A program made the position numbers and the translations under genes. A stretch of 47,741 nucleotides of DNA, taken from positions 1 through 47,741 of the forward strand of contig JAHECK010000009.1 of the NCBI GenBank assembly GCA_024641785.1, written 5' to 3'. The notes below the pieces were generated by a model that saw nothing but the letters and a program-made list of their open reading frames with translations, was not told the origin of the DNA and did not search any database. The stretch is from Flavobacteriales bacterium. Its GTDB lineage: Bacteria; Bacteroidota; Bacteroidia; Flavobacteriales_D; JAHECK01. Each line of letters begins with the position of its first letter. Positions within the stretch are counted from its first letter, which is position 1. This document shows, piece by piece, positions 1-8,848 of this stretch.

Positions 1-797
1 GTGCGAGTTGTACTCCAACTGTTAATGGTCTTTTAGGAAATTCTGTGTTCGGTTCTGAACTTAAAGCTAGTAATACCAGCAATGATTTCGCCTTGCTTGA
101 ACTTGATAATGCTCCCCCCTACGATTATGATGTGTACTATTCCGGTTGGAGCCGTTCCACTTTACTTATCAGTTCGACTACAGGGATCCATCATCCAAGT
201 GGTGATGTGATGAAGATCAGCAAAGATGATAATTCACCGGTATTAACTGCTTATCTGGGAGGGATAGGTAGCGATTATTGGAAGGTAGTAGACTGGGATC
301 TTGGAACAACAGAAGGAGGGTCTTCGGGTTCGCCTCTGTATAATCCATCGGGAAGAATTATTGGTCAGTTAAGAGGCGGGCAAGCGGCATGCTCGAATGA
401 CCTTCCGGATTACTATGGTGCTTTTTATAAGTCATGGGATAACGGAGTAGTTGCATCTGAAAGACTTATGGACTGGCTGGATCCTACAGGAAGTGATCCC
501 ACAAATTTAAATGGGATCAATTTAAATGATGTAGGAATCATAGAAGGTTCAGTTTCGCTTGATTTCACCCTATTTCCAAATCCGGCAAGAGAAGAAGTGA
601 ACATCCTTTTCCCTAAAGAAGTAAGTATTGAGAAAATACTTATAAATGATCTTTCGGGTCGGCAACTCATTCACTTATCGATCCAGCAAAATCTCAGTGA
701 GTATAAAGTCGATTTGAAAGGATTAGCGAAAGGGGCGTATCAACTGATTTTGATCAGCGCTGAGAATAGCTCTTCGAGAATCATTATCATTGAGTAA
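1..797 (+). CDS. Lysyl-endopeptidase-like serine protease with T9SS tail (5' partial)
   Basis: The reading frame is open to the left edge (first full codon at position 3), so the N-terminus and catalytic histidine lie outside the window. What remains looks like the second half of a trypsin-fold (S1) protease of the Achromobacter protease I type. SNDFALLEL at about 78-104 carries the likely catalytic Asp. A GW...IHHPSGD stretch follows, and TTEGGSSGSPLYN around 312-344 holds the nucleophile Ser in the GSSGSP form used by lysyl endopeptidases. After about residue 175 from the GTG at 45 comes a short beta-rich tail beginning LDFTLFPNPA and ending in a basic/hydrophobic strand, a type A T9SS sorting domain. 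The product is inferred to be secreted and anchored at or released from the surface. Protease family is fairly sure; Lys-C specificity is not shown. Confidence 0.82.
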   Translation, partial: ASCTPTVNGLLGNSVFGSELKASNTSNDFALLELDNAPPYDYDVYYSGWSRSTLLISSTTGIHHPSGDVMKISKDDNSPVLTAYLGGIGSDYWKVVDWDLGTTEGGSSGSPLYNPSGRIIGQLRGGQAACSNDLPDYYGAFYKSWDNGVVASERLMDWLDPTGSDPTNLNGINLNDVGIIEGSVSLDFTLFPNPAREEVNILFPKEVSIEKILINDLSGRQLIHLSIQQNLSEYKVDLKGLAKGAYQLILISAENSSSRIIIIE

Positions 798-857
798 AAA
801 ATTGTATAGCCTTAAGCATACGATTTATTCATTTCTCAAGTTAATAGCTGTGGAATA

Positions 858-921
858 TTTTACTTCTTTGTCATGGCCTTATTCTATATTTCCAAGTATT
901 AATAAAATTAAAGAAGTAAAA
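858..921. repeat. 12-bp inverted repeat with 40-nt spacer
   Basis: TTTTACTTCTTT at 858-869 is exactly complementary to AAAGAAGTAAAA at 910-921. It lies in the 174-bp gap between the protease stop and the next start. It could act as a weak terminator or RNA structure, but the arms are AT-rich and the loop is long, so chance is possible. Confidence 0.35.
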
Positions 922-971
922 AAGCATTTATTTTGCATCTTATTGAGCATTAATTTAAGTAGAACACTATA

Positions 972-1946
972 ATGAAAAAGAGAATCCTATTAGGTATATT
1001 TTTAAGTTTTATTTCTTTTATCACTTTTGCTCAAGAGATAAACCAGTTAGATGCAAATGGCAAAAAGCAAGGAAGCTGGAAAAAGTATTATCCCAGCAAT
1101 GATGGCCTCTTTTATGAAGGGCAATTTAAAGATGATCAACCTGTCGGCGTTTTCAAACACTACTATGAAGAAGGCTCACTTAAATCGATCACTACTTATG
1201 GAGAGCAAGTAAAATCTGAAGTATTTTATCCAAATGGTCAGCTAATGGCTGTAGGGAATTTTAAACAGCAACTTAAAGATAGTACCTGGTTATATTTTGA
1301 TAAAAGTGGATGGATGAGCTTGCAAGAAAGTTATATAAAAGGGAAAAGGCAAGGCCCTTCTACTTCTTATTATCCTACCGGAGCAATTGCAGTAGAGCAG
1401 TTTTTTAATGAAGATCTTGAAACTGGAAAATTTGTACAATTTTATGCAAATGGGAAAAAAGAGGCCGAAGGAATGCAACTCAGTGGGAATTATAATGGGG
1501 ATTACATTTATTATTACAATAGTGGTAAAAAGATGTATAAAGGAGAATTTATCTTAGGAAAGAGAAATGGAATTTGGGTTTTTTATAATGAAGATGGATC
1601 GATCTCAAGCATAATCCATTATAAAAATGGAATTACTTTAAAGGAGGAGCCCATTAATGGTGAATTTATACGCTATTTTGACAGTGGACTTCCTAAGAGT
1701 ATTTATCATTATAAGGATGGAAAGATGGACGGTCCTTTTATAGAATATTTTGACAAAGGAGAAAAGGTATTGGTGCCAAGAGTTAAAACCGATTCCTATG
1801 AGCCAGACGAACTTGAAGAAGTTTTAGAAGGACAGCAAATAAAGCAAAAAGGAAACTATAAAAATGGCTTAAAAGTAGGTGAGGAGCTTTTCTTTGATGA
1901 AGACGGAAAACTTTTAAAGAAAGAAATGTATTCTAATCAAAAATAA
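972..1946 (+). CDS. Exported MORN-like (YwqK-type) repeat protein
   Basis: A 324-residue protein with a signal peptide (MKKRILLGIFLSFISFITFAQ, cleavage near residue 20). The rest is about ten imperfect repeats of roughly 22-25 residues with the core 'G...G.W..YY..G.....Y..G', for example KKQGSWKKYYPSN, KRQGPSTSYYPTG and KRNGIWVFYNEDG. These match the MORN_2 variant repeats of YwqK-family proteins. Databases often label such proteins 'toxin-antitoxin system YwqK family antitoxin'. No toxin gene is adjacent and the protein is exported, so that label is not supported here. The stop overlaps the next start (TAATG at 1944-1948), which suggests one operon with the lipoprotein and the subtilase. Function is unknown; an envelope role is inferred from the signal peptide and the neighbours. 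Confidence 0.8.
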   Translation: MKKRILLGIFLSFISFITFAQEINQLDANGKKQGSWKKYYPSNDGLFYEGQFKDDQPVGVFKHYYEEGSLKSITTYGEQVKSEVFYPNGQLMAVGNFKQQLKDSTWLYFDKSGWMSLQESYIKGKRQGPSTSYYPTGAIAVEQFFNEDLETGKFVQFYANGKKEAEGMQLSGNYNGDYIYYYNSGKKMYKGEFILGKRNGIWVFYNEDGSISSIIHYKNGITLKEEPINGEFIRYFDSGLPKSIYHYKDGKMDGPFIEYFDKGEKVLVPRVKTDSYEPDELEEVLEGQQIKQKGNYKNGLKVGEELFFDEDGKLLKKEMYSNQK

Positions 1947-2611
1947 TGCTTAAAAAAGGGGGGATTTTATTGCTTTTACTTCTGAGTATTCTGGGATGCA
2001 AAAAAGAAGCGATCGATACTCCCGAACTCTATAATGCTCATGATTATTTTCCATTAAAAGAAGGTGAATATTGGATTCATCATGTGAATTTCATTACAAT
2101 TGATGCAGCTGTGGATGTATATGATAGTCTCGAGATGGAGATCAAAACAAAATTTGCAGGCCTTGATACTAGCCTAGATCAATATGTTTTAAATCGATAT
2201 TTTAGATTGGATTCACTGGATGAATGGAGTGATTATGACCAGGTTATGGTTTCATGGGAAGGCCAATCTTTTTTTTGGTTTGAGAACAATTATCGCTTCT
2301 TAAAGTTGACTGATCCTGTATTCGAAGGAAAGTCTTGGGATGGTAATAGTTATAATATTTTGGATGTTTCAGATTATTTTTATTCAGCTTTGAACACTAC
2401 CTTTGAAATAGATGGTATTTTATATACATCGACTATCCGAGTGGATAAGCGAAATATAAATAATGCTATCCAAAAGAGTAGCGCTTATGAAGTTTTTGCT
2501 AGTGGCATCGGCTCTATTTATGAATATGATTCGGATTTTTCATATCAGGCCGGAATGCTTAGCTATGGAAACAGCAAAGAATCAAAGCTTATTAAATTCG
2601 ATATAGAATGA
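1946..2611 (+). CDS. Hypothetical lipoprotein
   Basis: 221 residues starting with a lipoprotein signal: two lysines, a leucine-rich core and the lipobox LSILGC, with Cys18 as the lipidation site followed by KKE. The mature part is acidic and aromatic (many Tyr, Trp and Asp), with a motif like AHDYFPLKEGEYWIH that often opens extracytoplasmic beta-barrel or beta-sandwich lipoproteins in Bacteroidetes. No catalytic motif is visible. It overlaps the upstream repeat protein by one base and the downstream subtilase by four bases, so the three are probably co-transcribed and translationally coupled. The specific role is unknown. Confidence 0.8.
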   Translation: MLKKGGILLLLLLSILGCKKEAIDTPELYNAHDYFPLKEGEYWIHHVNFITIDAAVDVYDSLEMEIKTKFAGLDTSLDQYVLNRYFRLDSLDEWSDYDQVMVSWEGQSFFWFENNYRFLKLTDPVFEGKSWDGNSYNILDVSDYFYSALNTTFEIDGILYTSTIRVDKRNINNAIQKSSAYEVFASGIGSIYEYDSDFSYQAGMLSYGNSKESKLIKFDIE

Positions 2612-4266
2612 AAAATTTTGTGTTATTTATTTTATCTGTTATAATTTTTTCTAGTCTAATGGGGCAGACGGCACCTGATAAATACTGGGTTCAGTTTACC
2701 GATAAAAACGACAGCCCGTATTCAATTGATAATCCTATTGAATTTCTATCTCAAAAATCAATTGATAGAAGGAGTGCTCAGAATATTGAAATTACTGAAC
2801 AAGATCTTCCGGTAAACCAAGATTACATCGATCAAGTGCTTGCAATTGGTAATATTAGTCTCTTATTAAAATCAAAATGGTTCAATTCCATTACAATTTA
2901 TACAGCTGATCCTGATCTAATTGATCTGATCGAACAATTAAGTATTGTCAGTCAGGTAAAATCGGTAGAAAAATATAAGAAAGGAAAATACGAAGAAGAG
3001 GAGATAATTGCCTTTCAGAAAGAGTTTAATCCATTAGATTATGGAACTTCCTATGATCAGCTTGAGGAAATAAATGGGGAAGCACTTCATGAAAATGATT
3101 TTTTAGGGGAGGATATGCTGATATTCGTATGTGATGGAGGTTTTACTAATCTGGATATTGTTGATGCTTTCAACCATCTATTCGATGATAACCGTATTGT
3201 TGGGACTCATGATTTTGTTGATGGCGATGATTTTGTATATCAAGGAAGCAGTCACGGTACTTCTGTTATGGGAACAATGGCAGGAATCATTCCTAATGAA
3301 TTAAAAGGAACGGCTCCCTCTGCTTCTTATTTTTTAGCCAGAACAGAGAATACGGCAAGTGAATATGAAATTGAAGAAGATAACTGGATCTCTGCTGCAG
3401 AACTTGCAGATAGTATCGGAGCAGATGTAATAACAACTTCTTTAAGTTATACCACTTTTGATGACTCAACTCAGGATCATAGCTATGAGGATCTGGATGG
3501 TCAAACCACTCGAATAGCAATAGGAGCTGGAATTGCCGCTCAAAAAGGGATGCTTATTGTTGTAAGTGCAGGAAACTATTTTCAACAAGCCTGGCATTAC
3601 ATAGGTTCACCTGCTGATGCGATTGATATTTTGGCCATTGGTGCAATTACTTCTGATAGTACACATTCTTCTTTTAGTTCGGCAGGGCCTTCAGCAGATG
3701 GGCGGGTTAAACCCGATATTGTAGCCCGTGGTTCTGCAGCTGCTACTGCAAATACAGGTAATAATGGTGTTTCTTATGTTAATGGAACTTCATTTTCAGG
3801 TCCTATCATTGCCGGGATCTCTGCTTGTTTATGGCAGGCATATCCGAGTGCAACTTCTTTGGAAATAAGAGAAGCGATCATTCAGAGTGCACATCAATAT
3901 ACTAATCCCGATGAGCTAATGGGTTATGGTATTCCGAATTATGGAAACGCGATGGTCTATCTTCAAAATACCCTTGGGATTCCACCTATGCAAAAACCCA
4001 TCTCAAGTATCGTTCAGCGAGTTTATCCAAATCCATTTATAGATAATGTGAGTATAGAACTCAGAGCTCCAAATGGAGGCTATGACGAAGGGACCATCAC
4101 TCTATATAATGCAAGTGGGGTGAGAGTATATAAAAGCAATTTGATATTAGAAGGAAAAGCAATAGTAAAAGTGAATATTACTACGATCAACTTAGCTTCA
4201 GGGGTGTATTATTTAGAATATGAGGGGATGAATAATAAAGAGACAATCAAACTGGTACATCTATAA
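2608..4266 (+). CDS. Subtilisin-like (S8) serine protease with T9SS tail
   Basis: 552 residues. A signal peptide covers about residues 1-19 (cleavage after SLMGQ or nearby), followed by a propeptide-like region up to about 165. The S8 catalytic domain has all expected landmarks: Asp176 in FVCDGGF, His216 in SSHGTSVMGT, the oxyanion Asn323 in SAGN, and Ser395 in NGTSFSGP. The C-terminal 75 residues start with VQRVYPNPF and end GVYYLEYEGMNNKETIKLVHL, a type A T9SS sorting domain. The protein should be exported by Sec, translocated by the T9SS and attached to or released from the surface. Its ATG overlaps the stop of the preceding lipoprotein gene (ATGA at 2608-2611). A perfect 12-bp hairpin just downstream ends the transcription unit. 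Confidence 0.93.
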   Translation: MKNFVLFILSVIIFSSLMGQTAPDKYWVQFTDKNDSPYSIDNPIEFLSQKSIDRRSAQNIEITEQDLPVNQDYIDQVLAIGNISLLLKSKWFNSITIYTADPDLIDLIEQLSIVSQVKSVEKYKKGKYEEEEIIAFQKEFNPLDYGTSYDQLEEINGEALHENDFLGEDMLIFVCDGGFTNLDIVDAFNHLFDDNRIVGTHDFVDGDDFVYQGSSHGTSVMGTMAGIIPNELKGTAPSASYFLARTENTASEYEIEEDNWISAAELADSIGADVITTSLSYTTFDDSTQDHSYEDLDGQTTRIAIGAGIAAQKGMLIVVSAGNYFQQAWHYIGSPADAIDILAIGAITSDSTHSSFSSAGPSADGRVKPDIVARGSAAATANTGNNGVSYVNGTSFSGPIIAGISACLWQAYPSATSLEIREAIIQSAHQYTNPDELMGYGIPNYGNAMVYLQNTLGIPPMQKPISSIVQRVYPNPFIDNVSIELRAPNGGYDEGTITLYNASGVRVYKSNLILEGKAIVKVNITTINLASGVYYLEYEGMNNKETIKLVHL

Positions 4267-4270
4267 AACA

Positions 4271-4298
4271 ACAAAGCGTTTCGAATGAAACGCTTTGT
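4271..4298 (+). terminator. Hairpin terminator after the subtilase
   Basis: ACAAAGCGTTTC and GAAACGCTTTGT form a perfect 12-bp stem with a GAAT loop, starting 5 bases after the subtilase stop. There is no long T-run after it, so it may end transcription only partly. Confidence 0.7.
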
Positions 4299-4570
4299 CG
4301 ATAACCTCAATGTCAATTAATGTTTTTTGTCTACTTATTATTTTCGACAATAAACACCATAAACCTTTTAACCTGCCTCTAAATTAATCGCTTTATTAAT
4401 ACTTTTCTAAGCTATTTTTTTTTCGGTTTGAATTTTTTAATTAACGGTTGATAATTCGCATCTTTGGTTTTAAACGTGTAATAAATACTCATTTGAACAA
4501 CTTCATCAATTAATTCGTATAAAAATCTTTAAAAATGTCAATAAATAATTCTATTAGTAAAGCATAATTA
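4299..4570. other. AT-rich gene-free stretch
   Basis: Together with the hairpin before it and the promoter after it, this makes the 331-bp gap between the subtilase and the next gene. It is very AT-rich with several T-runs, has no ORF of note in either strand and no clear repeat. It probably serves only as the upstream region of the gene at 4598. Confidence 0.5.
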
Positions 4571-4578
4571 TAAATTTG
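4571..4578 (+). promoter_or_regulatory. Putative -7 promoter element (TAAATTTG)
   Basis: TAAATTTG matches the Bacteroidetes primary-sigma -7 consensus TAnnTTTG exactly. It lies 19 bases before the ATG at 4598, giving a short leader. No clear TTG -33 element is present. Confidence 0.5.
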
Positions 4579-4597
4579 GTGCACAAATCATGAACAT

Positions 4598-5131
4598 ATG
4601 GAAAATTTGAATTTGAATATGCAAACTTTAATCATTATTGGAGCTTCTATTTTACTCGTATTAGTGGTACTTATCGTATTGGTAAGAAGAAGAAAGAAAA
4701 ATGGTCCTGCTAAAAAAGCGAGAGAAAAGTCAATAAAAATTGAAGGTAAAAAATATCAAGGGAATGAACCTTCAGAAGAAGAAATGGAAGGGGCACCTAA
4801 ATTATTACTTGAAAAATTTGATGACGGAGCGCGTTCATTGTCATTTCGGTTTAAAATTAAGGGAGGAAAAATTAAACTTGACGAGATCGATCCATATGAT
4901 AATCCTTGGATTAAAATATTGAACTATAATGATCTAGTTGGTCAAGTGAGATCAGATGGAGACTTATTGCATGTTTATATGGAACGGAAAGATCGTAAAC
5001 GTATGTCTGTTGATGAAAATGTTACGATCAGTATTGTCTATAGAGAATTTAAAGGAAAGCAATGGATCCAACAGATAAAATATACTTCTATGGGTGGGGC
5101 GAAAATGACTGCTCTTAAAACATTAAATTAA
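4598..5131 (+). CDS. Membrane-anchored protein of unknown function
   Basis: 177 residues. One transmembrane helix spans about residues 10-31 (LIIIGASILLVLVVLIVLV), followed at once by a strongly basic RRRKK stop-transfer sequence. This predicts an N-out, C-in single-pass inner membrane protein. A charged linker runs to about residue 60. The soluble part alternates hydrophobic and charged residues as in a beta-sandwich, with LSFRFKIKGGKIKLDEIDPYDNPWIKI as its most distinct segment. I recognise no family. It stands alone, with its own -7 promoter motif upstream and a strong terminator after it. It is likely a real gene because the frame is long, has normal codon use and is bounded by these signals. 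Confidence 0.75.
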   Translation: MENLNLNMQTLIIIGASILLVLVVLIVLVRRRKKNGPAKKAREKSIKIEGKKYQGNEPSEEEMEGAPKLLLEKFDDGARSLSFRFKIKGGKIKLDEIDPYDNPWIKILNYNDLVGQVRSDGDLLHVYMERKDRKRMSVDENVTISIVYREFKGKQWIQQIKYTSMGGAKMTALKTLN

Positions 5132-5153
5132 AATAAAATTATTCTTTAAACTT

Positions 5154-5190
5154 AAAGCCCGGCACATTCTTGTTCCGGGCTTTGTTTTTT
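5154..5190 (+). terminator. Rho-independent terminator
   Basis: AAAGCCCGG (5154-5162) pairs with CCGGGCTTT (5175-5183), and the stem is followed by GTTTTTT. It lies 22 bases after the stop of the 177-residue membrane protein gene and ends that transcript before the pheT promoter. Confidence 0.85.
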
Positions 5191-5203
5191 ACGTTTCATC
5201 TCC

Positions 5204-5232
5204 TTGCAACTAGACCGAAAGTTCTATTTTTG
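5204..5232 (+). promoter_or_regulatory. Putative pheT promoter
   Basis: TTG at 5204-5206, an 18-base spacer and TATTTTTG at 5225-5232 match the Bacteroidetes TTTG / TAnnTTTG promoter pattern, with a spacer slightly shorter than usual. The predicted start of transcription is near 5239, about 17 bases before the pheT ATG. Confidence 0.6.
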
Positions 5233-5255
5233 TAGCCTTATCATTATTCCTTTTT

Positions 5256-7688
5256 ATGCGTATATCTTATAATTGGTTAAAAGAGTATATCAAAACTGAG
5301 CTTAGTCCTGAAGAAGTTGGAAAACGACTTACTGATTCCGGGCTTGAAGTGGAAGCAATTGAAGAAATTGAATCTGTTAAAGGTGGCTTGAAAGGACTGT
5401 TTATAGGAGAGATCCTTGAGAAAAAACAACATCCCAATGCCGACCGCTTAAGTTTAACTAAAGTAGATATAGGTCATGATGTACTCGATATTGTTTGCGG
5501 TGCGGATAATGTGGCGGCCGGACAAAAGGTTGTCGTTGCAGTAGTTGGAACCACTATTTATCCGATTGAAGGGGATGCGATCCAAATTAAAAAAGGAAAG
5601 ATCAGAGGTGAAGTTTCTTTGGGAATGATCTGTGCTGAAGATGAAATTGGTTTAGGAAAGAATCACGATGGGATCATGATTCTTGATAAAAAAGCTAAAG
5701 TAGGAAGTGAAGCAGCCGATTATTTTGAAATAGAAAGTGATTATGCGATCGAAATCGGATTAACACCTAACAGAACAGATGGAATGTCTCATGTTGGGGT
5801 AGCCCGAGATTTGGCTGCTGTAATATCATTGGAGGATAAAAAAGTAAATAAGATCACCTGGCCGGATGTTGGTAAATTCAAAAGTGATAATAGCAATGCC
5901 AATATCAAAGTTAAAGTCGACAATAGTGAAGCTTGTCCTCGATATGCCGGATTACGATTAAGTAATGTAAAGGTAAAACCATCTCCTGACTGGCTTCAAA
6001 ATCGTTTGCGAACCATTGGTCTTGCACCAATAAATAATATAGTAGACATTACAAACTATGTGTTGCATGAGTTGGGACAGCCCCTTCATGCCTTCGATGC
6101 AAGTAAAATTAAAGGGAATACAGTAAATGTAAGAACACTTCCTCAAAAAACTTCTTTTATTAGCCTGGATGGAAAAGAGCGGAAATTAGATACCCGAGAT
6201 CTGATGATATGTGATAGCGAAAAGGGGATGTGTATTGCAGGTGTTTTTGGTGGACAGGATTCTGGGGTAAGTGAAAAAACGACTGAAATTTTTCTTGAAA
6301 GTGCCTATTTTAATCCGGTATGGGTTAGGAAAACAGCAAAACGACATATTTTAAATACAGATGCTTCTTTTCGTTTTGAGAGAGGGGTGGACCCGGAAAT
6401 GACCGTTTTCGCGCTTAAAAGAGCTGCGCTTTTAATGAAAAGTATTGCCGGAGCTGAAATCAGTTCAGAGATCATCGATATTTATCCTGTTAAAATACTT
6501 CCCTTTCAAGTTGAGTTCAACAAAAAGAAGTGCGATCGCTTGATCGGTAAAGATATTGATGCAGCTACGATTCGTTTTATCTTTAATTCACTTGATATTA
6601 AAATACTTAAGGAGAATAAGGATGCATGGTTAGTTGAGGTTCCTGCTTATCGTGCAGATGTTACCAGAGAAGCCGATCTGATCGAAGAGATCTTAAGAAT
6701 TTACGGTTTTAATAATGTTGAGGTTCCTGAGAAGATCCATGCTTCATTATCCTATTCTAATAAGATCGAACCTGAAAAAATACGAAGACACGTTTCTACA
6801 TTTCTTGTATCCAGAGGCTTTAATGAAATGATGTCGAATTCATTGATCAGTGACCGATATGTTGTTGAAAGTAAAATAGAACAACTTCCTGAAAGTGGGC
6901 AGATCAGGATTGTAAATCCACTAAGTTCTGACTTAAATGTAATGCGTCAATCTTTGATCTTTAATGGGTTGGAGGCTATTTCTTATAACCAAAATAGACA
7001 GCAATCAGACCTTTCTTTATTTGAATTTGGAAACGTCTATAAATTAAAGGACTCATTTTCTGAAAATTTTAGATTAGCGCTTTATCTGACCGGTTCAACA
7101 TTGGCAAATAATTGGAGAAAACCTTCAACTGCTTATACTTTTTTCGATATTAAAGGGGAAGTGAATGCATTGCTAAAGAATTTCGGATTGTTCCAAGAAG
7201 TTAGAATGGATACAAGTGATTGGGGTATTTTTGAGGAAGGTATTAAGTACTCTATAAATAAGGATGAAATTGTTCATTTTGGATGGATCAATGAAGAGCT
7301 TCAGAAACAGTTTGATATTAAGGACAAAGTATATTATGCTGATTTTAATTGGGATCTGGTATTAGCTCATTTGAAGGCTGATCCGATAAAATTCAAGGAA
7401 TTATCTAAATTCCCATCTGTGAGAAGAGATCTCTCATTGCTATTGGATGTGGATGTAAAATTCAGTTCTATTTATGAGATCGCTTATAAAGTTGAACGAA
7501 AGCTATTAAAATCGGTCGAATTATTTGATGTATATGAAGGGAAGAATCTTGAAGTGGGTAAAAAATCCTATGCTGTGAGTTTCGTACTTCAGGATAGTTT
7601 AAAAACACTCAATGATAATACGATTGATAAAGTCATGAAAAGAATGATTCAAGAACTTGAAAAGGAACTTGGAGTTAAACTGCGTTAA
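5256..7688 (+). CDS. pheT: Phenylalanine--tRNA ligase beta subunit
   Basis: 810 residues, the normal length for bacterial PheT. With PheS it forms the alpha2beta2 enzyme that charges tRNA-Phe in the cytoplasm. Domain order is typical. The N-terminus MRISYNWLKEYI is followed by an OB-fold tRNA-binding domain (about 40-150, with HPNADRLSLTKVD and GADNV). The B3/B4 editing domain has TPNRTDGMSHVGVARDLAA and NNIVDITNYVL. The B5 domain lies at about 405-475, then the catalytic-like core, and the C-terminal anticodon-binding FDX-ACB domain at about 715-810 (FPSVRRDLSLL). pheS is not adjacent, so the two subunits are encoded apart, as is usual in Bacteroidetes. The gene has its own promoter and converges with the next gene on the opposite strand, their ends overlapping by four bases. 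Confidence 0.98.
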   Translation: MRISYNWLKEYIKTELSPEEVGKRLTDSGLEVEAIEEIESVKGGLKGLFIGEILEKKQHPNADRLSLTKVDIGHDVLDIVCGADNVAAGQKVVVAVVGTTIYPIEGDAIQIKKGKIRGEVSLGMICAEDEIGLGKNHDGIMILDKKAKVGSEAADYFEIESDYAIEIGLTPNRTDGMSHVGVARDLAAVISLEDKKVNKITWPDVGKFKSDNSNANIKVKVDNSEACPRYAGLRLSNVKVKPSPDWLQNRLRTIGLAPINNIVDITNYVLHELGQPLHAFDASKIKGNTVNVRTLPQKTSFISLDGKERKLDTRDLMICDSEKGMCIAGVFGGQDSGVSEKTTEIFLESAYFNPVWVRKTAKRHILNTDASFRFERGVDPEMTVFALKRAALLMKSIAGAEISSEIIDIYPVKILPFQVEFNKKKCDRLIGKDIDAATIRFIFNSLDIKILKENKDAWLVEVPAYRADVTREADLIEEILRIYGFNNVEVPEKIHASLSYSNKIEPEKIRRHVSTFLVSRGFNEMMSNSLISDRYVVESKIEQLPESGQIRIVNPLSSDLNVMRQSLIFNGLEAISYNQNRQQSDLSLFEFGNVYKLKDSFSENFRLALYLTGSTLANNWRKPSTAYTFFDIKGEVNALLKNFGLFQEVRMDTSDWGIFEEGIKYSINKDEIVHFGWINEELQKQFDIKDKVYYADFNWDLVLAHLKADPIKFKELSKFPSVRRDLSLLLDVDVKFSSIYEIAYKVERKLLKSVELFDVYEGKNLEVGKKSYAVSFVLQDSLKTLNDNTIDKVMKRMIQELEKELGVKLR

Positions 7689-8722
7689 TCTTTATTCCGA
7701 CTAAGTTTTAATAATATTGGAAGGTGGTCAGAATAACCACCGTAATAATTATCGCCTCCATAGCTTCGTGAAGGAGAAGAAACGCCTTTTTTATCAGTAT
7801 AAAGCATCCAGTCTTTTTTGACGATAATATAACTTTGATCATCCACACTAAGTCCTGTTTTTCCATAAAGATTCGCACTTACGATAAACTGATCCAGCGT
7901 TCCCCAGTCTCCTTTATAAAAATAACTTCCTTGTCCTGCTTCATTTATTGTCCAGGCAAGATTGATGAGTTCATTTGGATCTTCGCCTACTTGTTTATTT
8001 GCAGCTAGCACAACGTATAAACTTGAATCAGAGGGGTAATCATTAAAATCTCCCATGATAATAATTTTAGGATTGAGATCTGCTTTTTGAATAGAATCAA
8101 CCGCGTTCCTCAAAATTGCTGCTGTAAATGCTCTTTTTGGATCACTTATTTCTTTACCTCCATATCTTGAAGGCCAATGATTTACAAATACATGAACGGT
8201 GTCATTATAAAGAAGTCCTTTACTGTATAAAATATCTCTGGTATTTGTTCTGTTTCCGGGAAGGTCGACAAAAATAAACTGAGTATTTAATGGTTTAAAT
8301 GATGGGCCGTATACTAATGCAACATCAATTCCTCTTTGATCCGGACTTTCTTTATGAAGTATAGAATAGTTTTCATTTTTTAAAGAAGAGGTATTGATCA
8401 GATCTTCCACAACAGCTCTGTTTTCAATTTCAGATATTCCGATCAGATCCGGGAAGTAACCGGAATCGGCGCTTATAATTACCTTCGAAAGTTTCGAAAG
8501 TTTATCAAAATAGCGTTCTGTATTCCATTTTTTATCACTCTGAGGGGTGTATTCTGCATCGCTTTTTCCTTCGGCATCAAGTGTATCGAATAAGTTCTCT
8601 ACATTATAAAATAAGATTCGGGCATAATCCTTTTCAGTTATTTTTTTATTTTGTTTTTGAGAAGAGCAAGAGTAGATTAGCGCACTTAGGCTGATAAAGA
8701 GGAAAAAAGATATATTTTTCAT
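7685..8722 (-). CDS. Endonuclease/exonuclease/phosphatase-family lipoprotein
   Basis: 345 residues. The N-terminus ends in a lipobox (LSALIYSC, Cys19), so the protein is an exported lipoprotein. The rest is an endonuclease/exonuclease/phosphatase (EEP) fold: ILFYNVENLFDT at about 36-47 carries the metal-binding Asn and Glu region, GISEIENRAVVEDL the conserved Glu, VNHWPSRYGG the His-Trp-Pro segment, IIMGDFNDYPSD the DxN motif, and GGYSDHLPILLKL the terminal SDH catalytic motif. Substrate (nucleic acid, phosphoinositide-like or other phosphodiester) cannot be told. Family members in Bacteroidetes are often outer-membrane or secreted nucleases that help recover phosphate. It is convergent with pheT and shares its upstream region with the divergent Smr gene. 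Confidence 0.9.
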   Translation of the reverse strand: MKNISFFLFISLSALIYSCSSQKQNKKITEKDYARILFYNVENLFDTLDAEGKSDAEYTPQSDKKWNTERYFDKLSKLSKVIISADSGYFPDLIGISEIENRAVVEDLINTSSLKNENYSILHKESPDQRGIDVALVYGPSFKPLNTQFIFVDLPGNRTNTRDILYSKGLLYNDTVHVFVNHWPSRYGGKEISDPKRAFTAAILRNAVDSIQKADLNPKIIIMGDFNDYPSDSSLYVVLAANKQVGEDPNELINLAWTINEAGQGSYFYKGDWGTLDQFIVSANLYGKTGLSVDDQSYIIVKKDWMLYTDKKGVSSPSRSYGGDNYYGGYSDHLPILLKLSRNKD

Positions 8723-8739
8723 TTGAATTGAAAATAAAT

Positions 8740-8773
8740 AGCTTCATAGCTAATGAAGCTTAATGTATTTTTG
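8740..8773 (+). promoter_or_regulatory. Putative promoter with inverted repeat, Smr gene
   Basis: TATTTTTG at 8766-8773 fits the TAnnTTTG -7 element. AGCTTCAT (8740-8747) and ATGAAGCT (8753-8760) form an 8-bp inverted repeat just upstream, where the -33 element would be; no TTG is visible there. The repeat lies between two divergent genes and could be an operator, which is inference only. Confidence 0.45.
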
Positions 8774-8848
8774 TGACTTCTTTCTTTTTGAAAGGAGGTT
8801 CGAAAGGTACAAAAGAAGTACTTTTAATTGGAGAAATTAAAGTTATAA

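Noticed and set aside
790-972. 60-residue open frame after the first protease
   Set aside because: It overlaps the end of the protease, has no ribosome binding site, has an odd composition, and overlaps an inverted repeat; no sign that it is a gene.
972-1946. Toxin-antitoxin antitoxin label for the YwqK-like protein
   Set aside because: The protein is exported, no toxin gene is adjacent, and the label comes from automatic naming of the repeat.
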